From Capsicum annuum (lineage: Eukaryota > Streptophyta > Magnoliopsida > Solanales > Solanaceae): 64,000 bases of DNA. Location of the stretch: contig NW_025825179.1 of assembly GCF_002878395.1 (NCBI RefSeq), forward strand, positions 543,371 through 607,370. The letters are read 5' to 3'. The notes under the pieces were generated by a model. The model saw only the letters and a program-made list of their open reading frames with translations. It had not been told where the DNA came from and did no database searches. Below, piece after piece: positions 11,986 to 23,560 of this stretch. Position 1 is the stretch's first letter; the number at the start of each line of letters is the position of its first letter. Position numbers and translations under genes: made by a program.

Positions 11986-11999
11986 CATCAAGCTCATGT

Positions 12000-12864
12000 G
12001 AGATAACAAACAAATGATATTAGGCTTATGTCATGCTCTTTATATTGATACTATTCTTGATAGGTTTAACATGTAAAATTTTAAAAAGGGATTCCTTTTT
12101 TTTACGCATGGAATTACTCTATCAAAGGATCAGTTGCCCAAAACTACCAATGAGATAGAGAAAATGAAAGCAGTCCCTTATGCTTCTATTTTAGGAAGTC
12201 TTATGTATGCTATGTTGTGCACTAAAATAGATATTTGCTTTGTTGTAAGAATGATTAGCATATTTTAGTCTAATCTTGGGCAAGAACATTGGACTGCTAT
12301 TAAGCATATAATCAAGTACCTAAAAAGAACTATGGATTACATACTTGTTTTTACATTGGAAATCTTATACCTATAGGTATACAAATTTAGATTTTTAGAT
12401 AACGATTCTAGAAATCTACCTCGGGATATGTGTTTAATTTAGGAGGTAGATCAATTGTTTGGAAGAGAATCAAGCAATTATGTGATACTGATTCTACCAT
12501 GAAAGTCGAATATGTAGCTGTCTCTGAGGCAGCTAAAGAGGTTGCTAGCTTGGTAACTTTCTGAAAGAGCTTAGAGTTGTTCCTTAGGTTCAAACACCAC
12601 TACCATTTTATTGTGACAATAGCGGTGCAGTTGCAAACTCAAAAGAACTACGAAGCCATACAAGAAGTAAACATATTGAGAGAAAATATCACTTGATTCG
12701 ATATATAACTCAAAGGGGCTAATGTGAGAGTTTTGAAGATTGGGTCGAAGAACAATTTGGCGGATCCATTTACAGTGGGTTTAACCTAAAAGGTTTTTTT
12801 ATAAGCATGTAGAAGAAATGAATGTTAAAATTGTGCATGCATGGTTATGATTCAAGTGGAAGAT
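12000..12864 (+). pseudogene. Ty1/copia RT end and RNase H, degenerate
   Basis: The C-terminal part of a copia polyprotein. Pieces in shifting frames include LYIDTILDRFNM, HGITLSKDQLPKTTNEIEKM, VPYASILGSLMYAM and KHIIKYLKRTMDYI (the RT/RNase H connection), then CDNSGAVANSKELRSHTRSK and KHIERKYHLI, the hallmark end of the copia RNase H domain. Stops and frameshifts are frequent. It ends in a purine-rich tract (CAAGTGGAAGAT, 12853-12864) directly before a TG, the usual polypurine tract and 3' LTR junction. Gag, protease, integrase and most of RT are absent; the left side abuts plastid-derived DNA. Confidence 0.88.
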
Positions 12865-14183
12865 TGTTAGGATATACTATTAACCATGTAGTTTATGTTA
12901 TAGTATTATATTTTTATTCCATGAAAAGACATTTTATTATATTTATAAAATCTTTATTTGAATAGATCATTGTGTTAACATGCGTGTTCTTTACTTATAT
13001 AGTAGGCAATTTTGTGTATAGAATATTTTAACTCATGCACAGAAGATTAAAATTGTTGGGTCTTATAAGTTATAAATTAATGTTCACAATCAAGGATGAG
13101 GTAGAACCAACATCTTGATGATTGTAGCACAAGATTAAATATAATTTGATCATAATTATGGGAGTGGTAATATTCCAACTTCTTATGCTAGTACATTTCG
13201 TATGTATTGAAGGATGTTCATTTTTCTTCTGAATATCAATAAACGACTTCTCTAGTTTATTACATATACGTATACTCTTAATCTTGATATAATTATTATG
13301 ATCTATGTAGTTTTATTTATTATTTTGATCTATTAAAGGTGAGACACTATTATGAGTTAATATATTCCTAATAGATTGGTTGATGATAAATTACTTAGTA
13401 AAATAATAATTAGTTGATAGAATCATGTCTCAGACTTGAGATAGAAGACACCCCTTTATGGTTGCTTATAAGTTTTCACGTAAAAACCCTGCAGGCGGAT
13501 TTTATATCTGTCATGTAAAACAAGTTGAGCATTATAAATAAAGGATTAAATTAATCAATGAGTTAAAAATTGTAAAGAATTTAATTTAATTGATTGGTGT
13601 TAGTAATTCTAACATGGGGAGTTAAATAAGATGTAATGAGATTTCAAAAGTAAATTGAGGAACGCAATTACAGATTTTTTGTGGAATAATTTGTAATTTA
13701 TTTTGATAATACATTCACTATCGAATTAATATCATAATTGAAAGCCTCAAATAATAAATCTACAGTTCCTACCATATTATGTTAATTAATCATTTCTTTG
13801 GAAAAGAAAGGAAAACTTTATAAATAAGTATTTTTATTTTTAATTACCGGTCTTCTATTAATAATGAAATAGTGGATTAAAAATCAGGTATTATGACTGC
13901 ATTAAGGCCAAAAATGTTTTAATATTAAACCTGTAATAAGGGCAAAAATATCTTTTGGTATTAAATCAGTAATAAGGGCAAAAAAGTTTTACCTCTTTCT
14001 CTTCCGTTTTTCATAAGAAATTGAGAATAAATAGGAGCTGATTTTTTTATTTAAGTTCATCCTCTTTTTTGGAAAATAATCATTTGCCACTCAAATATTG
14101 GTTGGAAAAAGTTAATTCAATTTTGGTAGAAGATAGCAGTCCCCGAGAGCATTGCTTTGGACGAATTCTTCACAGCTTCAACA
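12865..14183 (+). repeat. Probable 3' LTR of the copia element
   Basis: The left end is TGTTAGGATATAC straight after the polypurine tract. The right end is not fixed by a second copy. A CTTCAACA at 14176-14183 is a plausible TG...CA terminus but is only a guess. No gene is seen; the short ORF at 14069-14326 is not recognised. Confidence 0.45.
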
Positions 14184-14435
14184 GGTTAGTAATTTTGTTG
14201 AAACTTGTTCTGGTTATGTTATTTAGTTTTTATGTAGTTAAATTGATTCTTGTTAATTATTTTCATTGTGCATGTCTAACAACTCTTCCATTTGACAAGA
14301 GTTTCAACTTCTATTTTTGCACATGATGTGATTGTTAATGGAAGTAAGAAACGAAGAAGCATATGTAGAATGTAAAGGATGGTACTGTGAGAAGTTGTCA
14401 TTTCTAATATGTAGAGAACTTGATTTCAAGAACAA

Positions 14436-14480
14436 TCTATATATAATATAAAGGAAGGTCATAGCGGAGGTGATGTGGCA
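14436..14480 (+). mobile_element. Possible Helitron 5' end
   Basis: The segment starts TCTATATATAATATAAAGG and runs on to GGTGATGTGGCACCTCCC, a style I associate with Solanaceae Helitron 5' ends (TC start, AT-rich lead, then GTGGCA). No convincing 3' end (hairpin followed by CTRR) was found before 17.5 kb, so this is tentative. It would explain the gene fragment that follows. Confidence 0.3.
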
Positions 14481-14754
14481 CCTCCCAATGACCTTCATTC
14501 CTTTTATTTTTCTTCCTTTATAAAGATTTTTTTCCAGTCTTCTCTATTATTATTATTTAAAAATCAGCTCCATGACTCACACTTATTTATTTTCATAACA
14601 TCTACTTTTAGTCACACTCATAACATCTACTTTCAATTACATCTTTTCGTTTTCATAACATTCTCTTAATCACACCTCTTCAATTTCATAACCCCCAAGG
14701 TTTTTATGTTTATAACTCTCAATTGTTTAATGTAAAATTTGTCAGATTTACTCT

Positions 14755-15045
14755 CTGATGGTACAAGAAAAAGTTTCTTCTGATAGAATTGATTTCTACC
14801 TGCAGCAAGATGAGATTCAACATGTTGCAGTTGAATTTGTTCCCCGAGTTGAAACACAATTCGGGGTTAATATAAAGGGTGTAACATTCAGCTGGGACAG
14901 AAACAAGAATCCCGACCCTCAATGGAATAAAATTACAAGCTAACAGGGGAATGAAGGTGGCATTTGTGGCATTGTTGGATCAGGGAAGTCAAGCTTGCTC
15001 TCTTGTGTTTTGGGAGAGATGTTCACAAATATTTCTCATGTAATG
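14755..15045 (+). pseudogene. ABCC-type ABC transporter fragment (NBD1 start)
   Basis: ABCC (MRP) proteins export glutathione and other conjugates across vacuolar or plasma membranes. The frame from 14758 reads VQEKVSSDRIDFYLQQDEIQ, then VEFVPRVETQFGV and VTFSWDRNKNP. After an in-frame TAA at 14941 and compensating indels come GGICGIVGSGKSSLLSCVLG and EM. This is the linker plus the Walker A loop (GxxGSGKS) of the first nucleotide-binding domain. Only about 95 of some 1,500 residues are present, with no Walker B or signature motif. It is a gene fragment, not a gene; capture by a Helitron or Pack-type element is possible. Confidence 0.85.
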
Positions 15046-17829
15046 CTTTGCTTATCATAATTGATAGTCTTTTATTCTTCAGAGATTACACAACAATCTT
15101 ACTTTGTTTCACTGACTTTTCTTTCTTATTTGGACTACCTTCTTCTTGTTCATCAAATTAAATGAAATCACAAAGTTATGATGAAAAAAAACTGAAAGAG
15201 GTATACTAAATGTCATGTTTTCAAGTCTATCTCTATCTTATTACATATGCCTCCGGTTTAATCGAAGAAAAGATAAAATTTTATTGCACAAATATAATAA
15301 GGTGAGGATAGCAACATTATCCATACCCATGAAGAAGCAAAAAAATGATTATAAGATTGTAACACAAAGTTGTTGCATCTTCTAAGCCCGTATATAGGCT
15401 AGATAACTTCTTCTTCAACTTTCATAGAGTTGTTTTTGAAGAATTAGTTATTATATTTTAGTGTGAAGCTTTTGTTATTTTCACATGAATAGTTTAATTA
15501 GTTTCAATTAGTATGTAGTATAACTTATGGATTGCTTTGTTTTATATAGTACATAGTTATTTGTCTAACAATATCTAATTTTTATTATGCTGCTGTCTAT
15601 TGGTGCTTGGTGTATTAGGAATTAAATTGAATTATTCAACAAAAAATTCAAATTTGTTGATACTTTTAGAAGCACAATTAGGTGATTTTGTCAATATAGA
15701 TCAATATTAGAAAAGTTTGTTTATCGATAATTGCATGTGTTCTTGAAAGTTCGGGCATTCATTTTAGCGGTGTAATTGACAATCAACTATAGGAAAGTGC
15801 TCGATGCTCATAACAATTCACTTAATCCTTGTGCCAAGAAAGCATTAACACATAGTCAAATTGATTGTTTCCGAACTTTGAGGTAGTTGATCTTATTTTT
15901 ACTTTTTCATTAAATATTTGGAAGCTCATAAAGTTATGGTCACTTGATGTATCATGTGACACTCTTCTAGAAAACGTATTTCTTTGTCCTAATAAACTTT
16001 TTCTCTCATTTTTTCATTTATTTTATTATAGATAAGATTCTCTAATTATTCTCAACTTTTCTCTTTCACTATAGTTATTACATATATATTAGAATGTCAA
16101 TTTTTGTGATCTTTTATGATATTAAGATACACGTTCATCTCTCATTAGTGTATTTATACACATATAATTACGTATATCTTTATTATTCTTTGATCAGTCC
16201 TTTCTTGTTAAAATGCATTTTGCATTTTTCTTTACTTAAAAGTATGTCACTATTGTTAACATTTTATATGCAAAATAAGAGGAACATTTTACTATTGTAA
16301 AGCAAACTATCATATTAGATGTATTTTTTATCTCCTACGTTGCATGTTTTTCATAATTTTTTAGTCTTTTTCCTCTCAAGAAGTTTGTCCATTTTCCTTC
16401 GTTTTTAAAACAAACGAGTGAAGTAAGAAAATTATGGTTTTGCTATTACTATTTCTAGCAATTACATTTGGATAAACAAGTTACTAATTCTATATCAAGC
16501 AACGTTTGCTATCAAATTCACTCCATAGCAACGTTACATGTGTATGAATAATACAAAGTCGAAAGAGGGCATTAATCAAATGGAAGCGAGATTCAACTCT
16601 TAACTATTCCCAAAGCTTTTCTCTTCAGATTTTCGTCTTGTATTGATTTTTTTTTTTTTTAACAAAATCACATTATAGTTATCAACTCATTATGATTACT
16701 CAATTTTTTTTCATTATTCAGAAATCAAAAAATCTAATTGATTAAAATATACACATCAAATTTCCATATGTTAATTGACTCATTCGTAGAAGTTTGGAGC
16801 ATTATAATTCTAAAATGTACGGTGTTTGAAGCACAAAATTGTACGATATAAATTGAAAATTATTTAAACTTTACTTATATTTGTTATTTGATTGATATAT
16901 GTGTGTGTCTGTGAAAAATCTTTTTTATCTCAATTAAATTTATAAACTATCACTTTTAAAATTTACTAATATTTTTATTACCGTACGAAGTGCGAACACA
17001 TTCACTAATAATACAACTAAAGGAGGATAAATTGTGAAACAATTTAGTACAGTTGTGAAACAATTGAAAGTTATGGTCTATGGTTAAATTTTGAAAGACG
17101 CGCGCAACTCTAATGTCCTTTTCTTTAGCAATTATTTTGTCCTTGTTAAAGCTTTTGGACCACCATGAATTAATTTGGCAGCATGTTATCATTTCTGAAA
17201 GTTGAGTCCTTTCTTTAATTGTGCACTAAAAATCGAGAGAAACTATACCACAATAGTCCAAATGAGCTTTATTTGCCTTTAATGTCCATGTAGCTGAAAT
17301 ATTTACCCAGCTGCCCATGCTTCTCTTTTGAGCCTCTATAGGTGAAGAGTGGGAAGTTTTGAGGAAAGGTTACCTTGCTTCAAGTTCTTGCACCAGAAAG
17401 ATTTGGATTTTAAGTATTGGATTGTTAGTTGTGATCACTTTCTACTATTTCATGAAGGTTGCATATTGTTGAATTCTATCCCTCAAGATTTTGTAAGCAT
17501 AACTACACTTTCTCTAATTTTACTACTATATATATATATAAAGAGAGATATCGAATTTTGATAGTCCTCACAGGGGTATTTTAGATATATTTTTTTTTTT
17601 TATGTTATCACACATGGAAATTGTTGGCATTTTTTTGTTAAATATTTTTATTTTTACCCTTATTATTTTTGTTAGAACTATTCCCACTTGTGTGCTTGTA
17701 ATTGGTCTCTTCTTGCTACCTGAGAAAATTGAAGAATAGGTCTCTTTTAAGTCTTGAATGAAGGATTGGTGACATTGACCAACAGATAGGGTCAAACATT
17801 ATTAGGAAATTGATCAAGTTAATTGTGGA
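15046..17829. other. AT-rich intergenic sequence
   Basis: No gene is supported. It holds poly-T runs (near 16645 and 17590), scattered short ORFs without recognisable motifs (for example 17349-17561) and no clear terminal repeats. A sentence-like match between 17720-17760 and 29110-29160 (GAAAATT...TTTTAAGTCTTGAATGAA) suggests a shared dispersed repeat. Confidence 0.6.
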
Positions 17830-19329
17830 CTTGATTAATATTTTCAAAACTTTCTAATCTTTTCAAAAATACAAATCAACCCAAAACACACCCTTTTCAA
17901 TCCAAATCAACCACTCTCTCCTCTCTCTCGACAGTTTCTCTCAACTCTCTCCCAACCAACAGTTCTGTAAAATTTCTCCTTTCAACCCCCGACAACAAAT
18001 AGTTGGGTTTCGAGTTCCCCTCTTCAATTCAATCAACCTGTCTCTCATCCCTATCTCAAAAGTTTCTCTCAACTCTCTCCCAACCAACTGTTCTGCAAAT
18101 TTCTTATTTCAATCCTTGGCGACTTCAATATCCGACTACAAATAGTTAGGATTCCAATTCCTTTTCGACTTCAATCGACGTGACAGCCTTGCTCTCCGAT
18201 CACAACAGCTTCGAATTCTTCTTTCACAGGTAAAAATTTATGGTCTTTTTAGTTTTAAAGAAAACGAGGAACTTGAGCCAACTTCTCTTATAGTATTGGT
18301 TAATAATTTCAATACTTGTTGCACTAATTTGAAATGCTGTCTGAATAAAATCCTAATTTCTGGTATTTGTTCTCTTCTCTTTTCGAAGTGAATTATGATA
18401 TTTTGTTGTTTGTTGCATTTTTTTAAAGTTTAATTTTTATTGTTTGTGTTTATAAAAACAAAAGGACAATTTGGTTTGATTTGTTCTGTTCTTATTCCTG
18501 GTAAAAATAATGAAATTGCTGTTTTTTGTTTAACAAAATCATCCTACTGTTTTCTCCAACAGATTACCCATTTGGTGCAATATATTAACTATCTGATGCA
18601 ACATATTCATCATATGATGCAGCAGATCAACCTTCTAATGCAACAGATTAATAATCTGATGCAACAGCTTTACTATATGTTGCAACAGATTAAGCAACTA
18701 ATTAACCATCTGGTGCAATGAAAGAACCATCAGATTAATGATCTGATGCAACAGATGAACCTCCTATTAGATAAAATCCTACCAACTCATCCTACAGGAA
18801 AAGTCCAAGACTTGATTTTCTAACTGATCATTCATCTGCCGTGATAGACGACCCTATGTTGGAAGAAATCTAAACAATATTGACCGTTGATAACTATTCC
18901 AACATATCACTCATGTGTTGCAATAGATGTGTGACCTGTTGCACAGACCAATCATCTTTCTCAACAGAAGAGTGATATGTTTTATATTGTCGCAACAGAT
19001 TACTCAGCCGTTGCTACGGATTATTTAACTGTTCCAACAGATCACTCATATGTTGAAACAGATGATGTCACAACAGTTGTGTGATCTGTTGTATATACCA
19101 TTCATCTATCTTAAAGGATGAGTGGTATGTTTTGAATTATTGCAACAGATTACTCATCCGCTACAATAGTTTGGTTATATGCTGCAACAGATATACTACT
19201 TGGTGCAACAGATCGGTGATCTGGTACAACTATTATTTTACTGTTTTGCTTGTTTGATTTACTGTTATCTTTTTTTAATGATGCATTAATCAACAATAAT
19301 ATATTATTTTATGTCCCTATTAATTTTAG
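17830..19329 (+). promoter_or_regulatory. 5' leader and first intron of the plus-strand DUF1985 gene
   Basis: A CT-rich leader at 17880-18229 contains a direct duplication of about 120 bp built on TCTCTCAACTCTCTCCCAAC (seen near 17935 and 18065). A donor site CACAG/GTAAAA lies at 18230 and an acceptor TTTTAG at 19329, giving a 1.1 kb intron just before the start codon. The intron carries an ATCTGTTGCAACAGAT-type array at about 18560-19235. Segment 17830-17890 resembles the reverse complement of 27410-27480, which lies upstream of the minus-strand DUF1985 gene, so the two genes share an upstream region. Confidence 0.6.
18560..19235. repeat. ATCTGTTGCAACAGAT-type palindromic array 1
   Basis: About 25 degenerate half-sites (CAACAGAT or ATCTGTTG and close variants) spaced 10-40 nt apart in both orientations, inside the 5' intron of the plus-strand DUF1985 gene. 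The ORF at 18440-18721 that reads as repeated LMQQI is a translation of this array and is not a gene. Confidence 0.85.
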
Positions 19330-19334
19330 ATAAT

Positions 19335-21767
19335 ATGATTCCCAAAAGAACAAAAACCGAATCAAGTCCAAGTAAAGGAACAAGTAAAGCAGCTAGGCTA
19401 CATCCACCACTCTATGAGTTTGCTTTACAAGCATTACCTCAATCGAGAACAGAATACGATGAACACGGGGGGAGGAATGTTTCAAAAGAGATGATGTAGA
19501 TGCTAATAGTCCTTCCACCGAAGAGCTGGTCAAAGCCTTCAACATTGATCGTTATCCTATGAGAATGCAGTGCGATGGTGCCGTAGATTTAACGGGTGAT
19601 TTCGTGGTTAAGTCAGCCATAGGAAAATCTTTCGACGCCTTCATAAAAATACTTCGAGAATAAAAATTGGATGCTTATTTCAGGGGCAGCTTCTTTGAGA
19701 AATAGCTTAATTTGTCGGAGGACAACAATCCTCGTTTTCAAATGAAAATGGTATATGAACTTCTCAAGCGTAGGTTTATGTATGAAAACAAAGATAAGAT
19801 GGATGAGGTGTGGATAAATTACTGTGGCATTCCTGTTTTTTTGGTTGGAAGGAGTTTACCATAGTTACTGGACTAAAATGTTATCCTCCTTCTCAAGTTA
19901 TACCTATTCTAACCCAAAAAAGCACCCCGAACACCCAAAAAAGGAAAAGGCAAGTCGTGTGATCATGATAACCTGGTATCCATTGTTGGTCTAAGCTTCA
20001 AAAACAAAAATTTGATAGAAGCGTTGAAAGGTAAAGGACTTTCAAAGAAGCACAAGCAGTCATTGTGCTTGGTTTGGTTTGTACATAATATTCTTTGGGC
20101 GAGAGATGTTAACAACAACATAAGCCTCGGTTTAATAAAGCTCTTCAAAGATCTTGAGGCATTTAACAGCTATCCATGGGGGTATGAAAGCTTCAAAATG
20201 ACTGTCAAATATTTTTTGACTCCGTTAGCGCCAAAGACAGTCAACTTATATGGCTTCCCATGGGTTTTCATGGTAAATGTTTCTTTCTTCTATTATGATA
20301 TCATTCATTTTTTTGCTCAATAATGATTTTGATTTATTGACGTTATTTTATAGGCTTGGGCGTTTGAAGTCATTCCTTATTTGAGAAAACAAGTGAACTA
20401 CCAGGAAGGAATTTCCTGTCCAAGAATCTTGAGATGGTTGTCGGCCAAAACTCATAAAAATGCAAAATTTCTTGATCTCTTCAATCCCCCGAAGGATGCA
20501 GTAAGTATAATTATAATTAATTTTTTCTTTTAATTAATGTTTTTTTTAATGATTGAATCATCATTCTAATATATGTAATGATTTATGTTAAAATGTGCAT
20601 CCGTCGCTAGTTTCGACTAATCGAGAGTTGAAGATGCCATTTTTTCTTACTTTACGGTTTGTGCAAACTTTATCGTACCCTAAGGTCATCGACAGAATAA
20701 AAATAATTATTTGGAGCAACAACCATTACAAGAAAAACAATTTTAAAGGGTGGGCTTGTTGTTGTTGATGGAGCTGTTGGTGGTAGTGGTGCTACTGTTG
20801 GTGCTAATGATGCTCCTCTTACAGTATTTAAAGCAAACTATTATGAGTATGATCATACTTGTTATACAGATTTTGCCTCTCCCAGCGAATGTTATGCATG
20901 CAAATGTCAAGACTGTAGGGCGAAATATGATGTAGTGATTAATGCTATTAATGTATTAACTTCTTCTGTAAAGGAATTGACATCTAAGAGGGGTCTCATT
21001 CCATCAAAAAGGATTTTATTTTCATCCAATCCATTAGAGATTAGGGCTAAGAGGAGAAGGAAAGTGATTTTCAGGGCATTATCAGGCATCCAAAAAAGCA
21101 AAATTACAACTCCTCTGCGTGTTGCACTGAGAAACGTAAATGTCTAAAGGAGAGCAGCACGAGCTAAAGAAGGTGAATATATTATATGTCTTTCAACTGA
21201 TAAAAAAATAGACACATCTGTTTCAACAGATAACAAATCTACTGAAAATAATCAAATAGATATATACATCTATTGCAACAATTGACTAACCTGTTACACC
21301 AGATACTTTATCTGGTGCAACATATGTCTCGTGTATTTTAGCAAATTAAATAGCTCTTCGTGCGGCTTTTATTTGTACCAACAGACGACATATCTGTTGC
21401 AACAGATGATTCATATATTGCAATGGATGGTTCATCCGTTGGAAATTATCACACAGGATCTTTCTCATGTAGAAATTTATCCCAATAGTTGATTCATTAT
21501 TGCAGCAGACCTGTTTGATTTGCTAGAAGAGATGAGTTATCCTTTTCCATTTTGTTGTATCTTTGTAATTAGCATTGACCAATTCTGGCTATCCAGGTGG
21601 ATGTAGAAGAAGCTACTGCTAAACAACATTGACAATATGCTACTCTTTTATAGAAATACGGAGAAAAGAAAGCACAGAAACCATATGCAAGCGACAATGA
21701 AGATCCACGACAAGCAAAGCCGAATTCCATAGAACCGGATGAAGAAAAACTTGTCCATACTGAGTAG
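19335..21767 (+). pseudogene. DUF1985/Ulp1-family gene lacking the protease core
   Basis: Ulp1-type genes encode cysteine proteases (C48) and are often carried by MULE transposons. Exon 1 (19335-20272) starts [20 protein letters not shown], shifts frame in a G-run near 19467, then holds the DUF1985 region with MVYELLKRRFMYENKDKMDE, VWINYCGIPV and SLCLVWFVHNILWARDVNNN. Exon 2 (20354-20500) begins AWAFEVIPYLRKQVNYQEGI and is bounded by TAG and GTAAGT. Exon 3 (about 20597-21170) includes a Cys cluster, ECYACKCQDCRAKYD, and a basic region, AKRRRKVIFRA. Exon 4 (about 21597-21767) reads VDVEEATAKQH and then jumps straight to the family's C-terminal tail KKAQKPYASDNEDP. From my recall of pepper relatives about 170 residues with the His-Asp-Cys protease core should lie between; they are missing here. 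Frameshifts and stops occur elsewhere, and the acceptor of exon 3 has lost its AG. Confidence 0.85.
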
Positions 21768-22465
21768 ATCTTTATAGCATGAGCCTGTCAAAGCAATCCT
21801 TGGCAGTATACTTAAATTTTTGTTGATGTATTTGTTGAGATCTGTACGCATAGCAATTTTTTTACGTTTCATTTATTCGTTGAATTATTTTAGCTAATTT
21901 TTGAAGGCTTCGATTTATTTTATTTTGTCTACAAATATTATTTATTCCTTAGATTTGAACTTATTAATTGAAAAGGAATAATAGATTCAAATATTGCAAC
22001 ATATAATGTATCTGTTGCAACAGACGACACATCTTTTGGAAAATTCGAACAGATTTAGACATGCGTTGCAACAATTAGGTGATCTGTTGGAATTTATCAA
22101 ACAGGTCTTCCCACTATTGCAACAGATGGACTTTAGATAAAAATAGCAAGATAATGCAACAGATGACACATCTATTGAAAAAAAAAGAATAGATTTAGAC
22201 ATATGTTGCAACAAATGGACTTTATCTGTTGCAACAGACGACACATCTATTAAAATAATCAAACAGATTTATACATATGTTATAACAGGTAGATTATCTG
22301 TTGGAATTTATCAAACAGGTCTTTCCACTATTGCAATAGATGGACTTTAGATAAAAACATCGAGATAATGCAATAGAAGACCAACCTATTACAACAGATA
22401 AACTATATGTCAGAACAAGTAGGATAACTGTTACAACAGATGACGAATCTGTTGCATTATAAAAA
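21185..22465. repeat. ATCTGTTGCAACAGAT-type palindromic array 2
   Basis: Dense half-sites occupy the last intron (21185-21530) and the 3' flank (21980-22465) of the plus-strand DUF1985 gene. Full or near-full palindromes are visible near 22010 and 22218. A longer unit, ending in GGAATTTATCAAACAGGTCT, repeats near 22090 and 22300. Confidence 0.85.
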
Positions 22466-22639
22466 TTCAACTTTCGTTGGACATAAATTTTTTTTACTAC
22501 GTGTAAAAAGGTTAAAATGAATTAAATAAAAAAAGACACAACCCATCCACGGTGTTTAGTTCAAACACCTAAAATAAAATAGGCATCATGTAGACATGTT
22601 CATTTTAAACATGTAAAATAAAATAGGCATCAAATGTGT

Positions 22640-22838
22640 TAGTGTCAGTCCTGACATATTTCGCTGACTTGCCGTCACTTGGGCCCCAACGATCATTTTT
22701 CCCCCCATTGTATTATAAATTCATCTTCCTCCTAAAATTTAACCCTAAGTTCCCAAATCTTTTTCTTCATCGTCATCTTCTTTTATCTATCCAAATTCTT
22801 CAAATTATTACTTTTATTTTTTCCAACTGACCTTGACA
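22640..22838 (+). promoter_or_regulatory. Candidate promoter and 5' leader of the GRF-finger gene
   Basis: A TATA-like TATTATAAAT lies near 22709-22718, about 120 nt before the expected start. Between is a CT-rich leader (TTTCTTCATCGTCATCTTC), typical of plant 5' UTRs. Confidence 0.4.
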
Positions 22839-23248
22839 ATATCGAGAGCATCTTCCACTGTTTTTTATGATAAAGATTTTTGATATTGTAAGTGCGGTCA
22901 TGAAGCTCTGTTAAAGACTTCTTGGACTCAACAAAATCCGGGTCGTAGGTTTTTTACTTGTAAGATTTCAAAGGTAATATTTTTTTAATTTAATTAATTG
23001 ATTAATTATTGACTTGTAATTATTTTGTAATTACGTTCTCTTTTTTATAGAAATTGGGTGGATATGATTACTTTGATTGGTATGAAGAACGACACCCTTC
23101 ACAAGTAAATCGTATAATCTGGGGCTTGTGAAACAAAGTCAAGGCTTATGAAGAGAAACAAAATCGAGCAAGAAGATACTACATTGTTGTCATTATTGCT
23201 ACTGGTTTGGTATTGTTGGGCACATGGATATTGAAGCCTAATTGCTGA
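22839..23248 (+). pseudogene. GRF-type zinc finger protein with C-terminal membrane helix
   Basis: GRF fingers bind zinc through a CxC...C...pattern and occur in many small plant proteins, several of them repeat-associated. Exon 1 (22839-22973) reads SSTVFYDKDF, a TGA, then YCKCGHEALLKTSWTQQNPG and RRFFTC, the core of the finger. Donor GTAATA follows at 22974. Exon 2 begins after TATAG at 23051 with KLGGYDYFDWYEERHPSQ, the GGY-x-FxWYE half, then a coiled-coil-like basic stretch (KVKAYEEKQNRARR) and a hydrophobic helix YYIVVIIATGLVLLGTW. Breaks: the expected ATG is ATA, a TGA sits where a Cys or similar residue is expected before the finger, and another TGA follows WGL. The gene is a pseudogene lying between the two DUF1985 genes. 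Confidence 0.82.
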
Positions 23249-23334
23249 AATTTTCATGGTGGTGTGCGTATTTGATACTAATTTATTGTCGACGAGCACA
23301 TGGATATTCAAGCGTAACTGTTGGAAAATATCAA

Positions 23335-23560
23335 AAAGATTTAGGCATATGTTGTAAAATTTAGGTCATCTATGGAAATTATCAAACGGGTTTTCCCACT
23401 GTTTTAACAGATTAGACAGATTATTAGATTATTCATAGAAATAACATCGGCGTAATGCAACAGATGACCAACCTATTGTAACAGATAAATTATCTGCCAG
23501 AATGGATTAAAGATATTTTACAGCAGATTGACAATCTAATCTATTGCATTATAAGAAACT
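23335..23560. repeat. ATCTGTTGCAACAGAT-type array 3
   Basis: Degenerate half-sites (CAACAGATGACC, TAACAGATAAATTATCTG, CAGCAGATTGACAATCT) lie just beyond the stop of the minus-strand Ulp1 gene. Confidence 0.7.

Noticed and set aside
17349..17561. 70-codon ORF
   Set aside because: No motif, no splice or codon signal, and no neighbour that supports it.
18440..18721. ORF of 93 codons with repeated LMQQI units
   Set aside because: It is a translation of the CAACAGAT-type array inside the 5' intron of the DUF1985 gene; similar 'proteins' appear wherever the array is dense.
18560..19235. Regularly spaced short palindromes suggesting a CRISPR array
   Set aside because: Repeats are degenerate, occur in both orientations, spacing is irregular, and the DNA is clearly eukaryotic nuclear.
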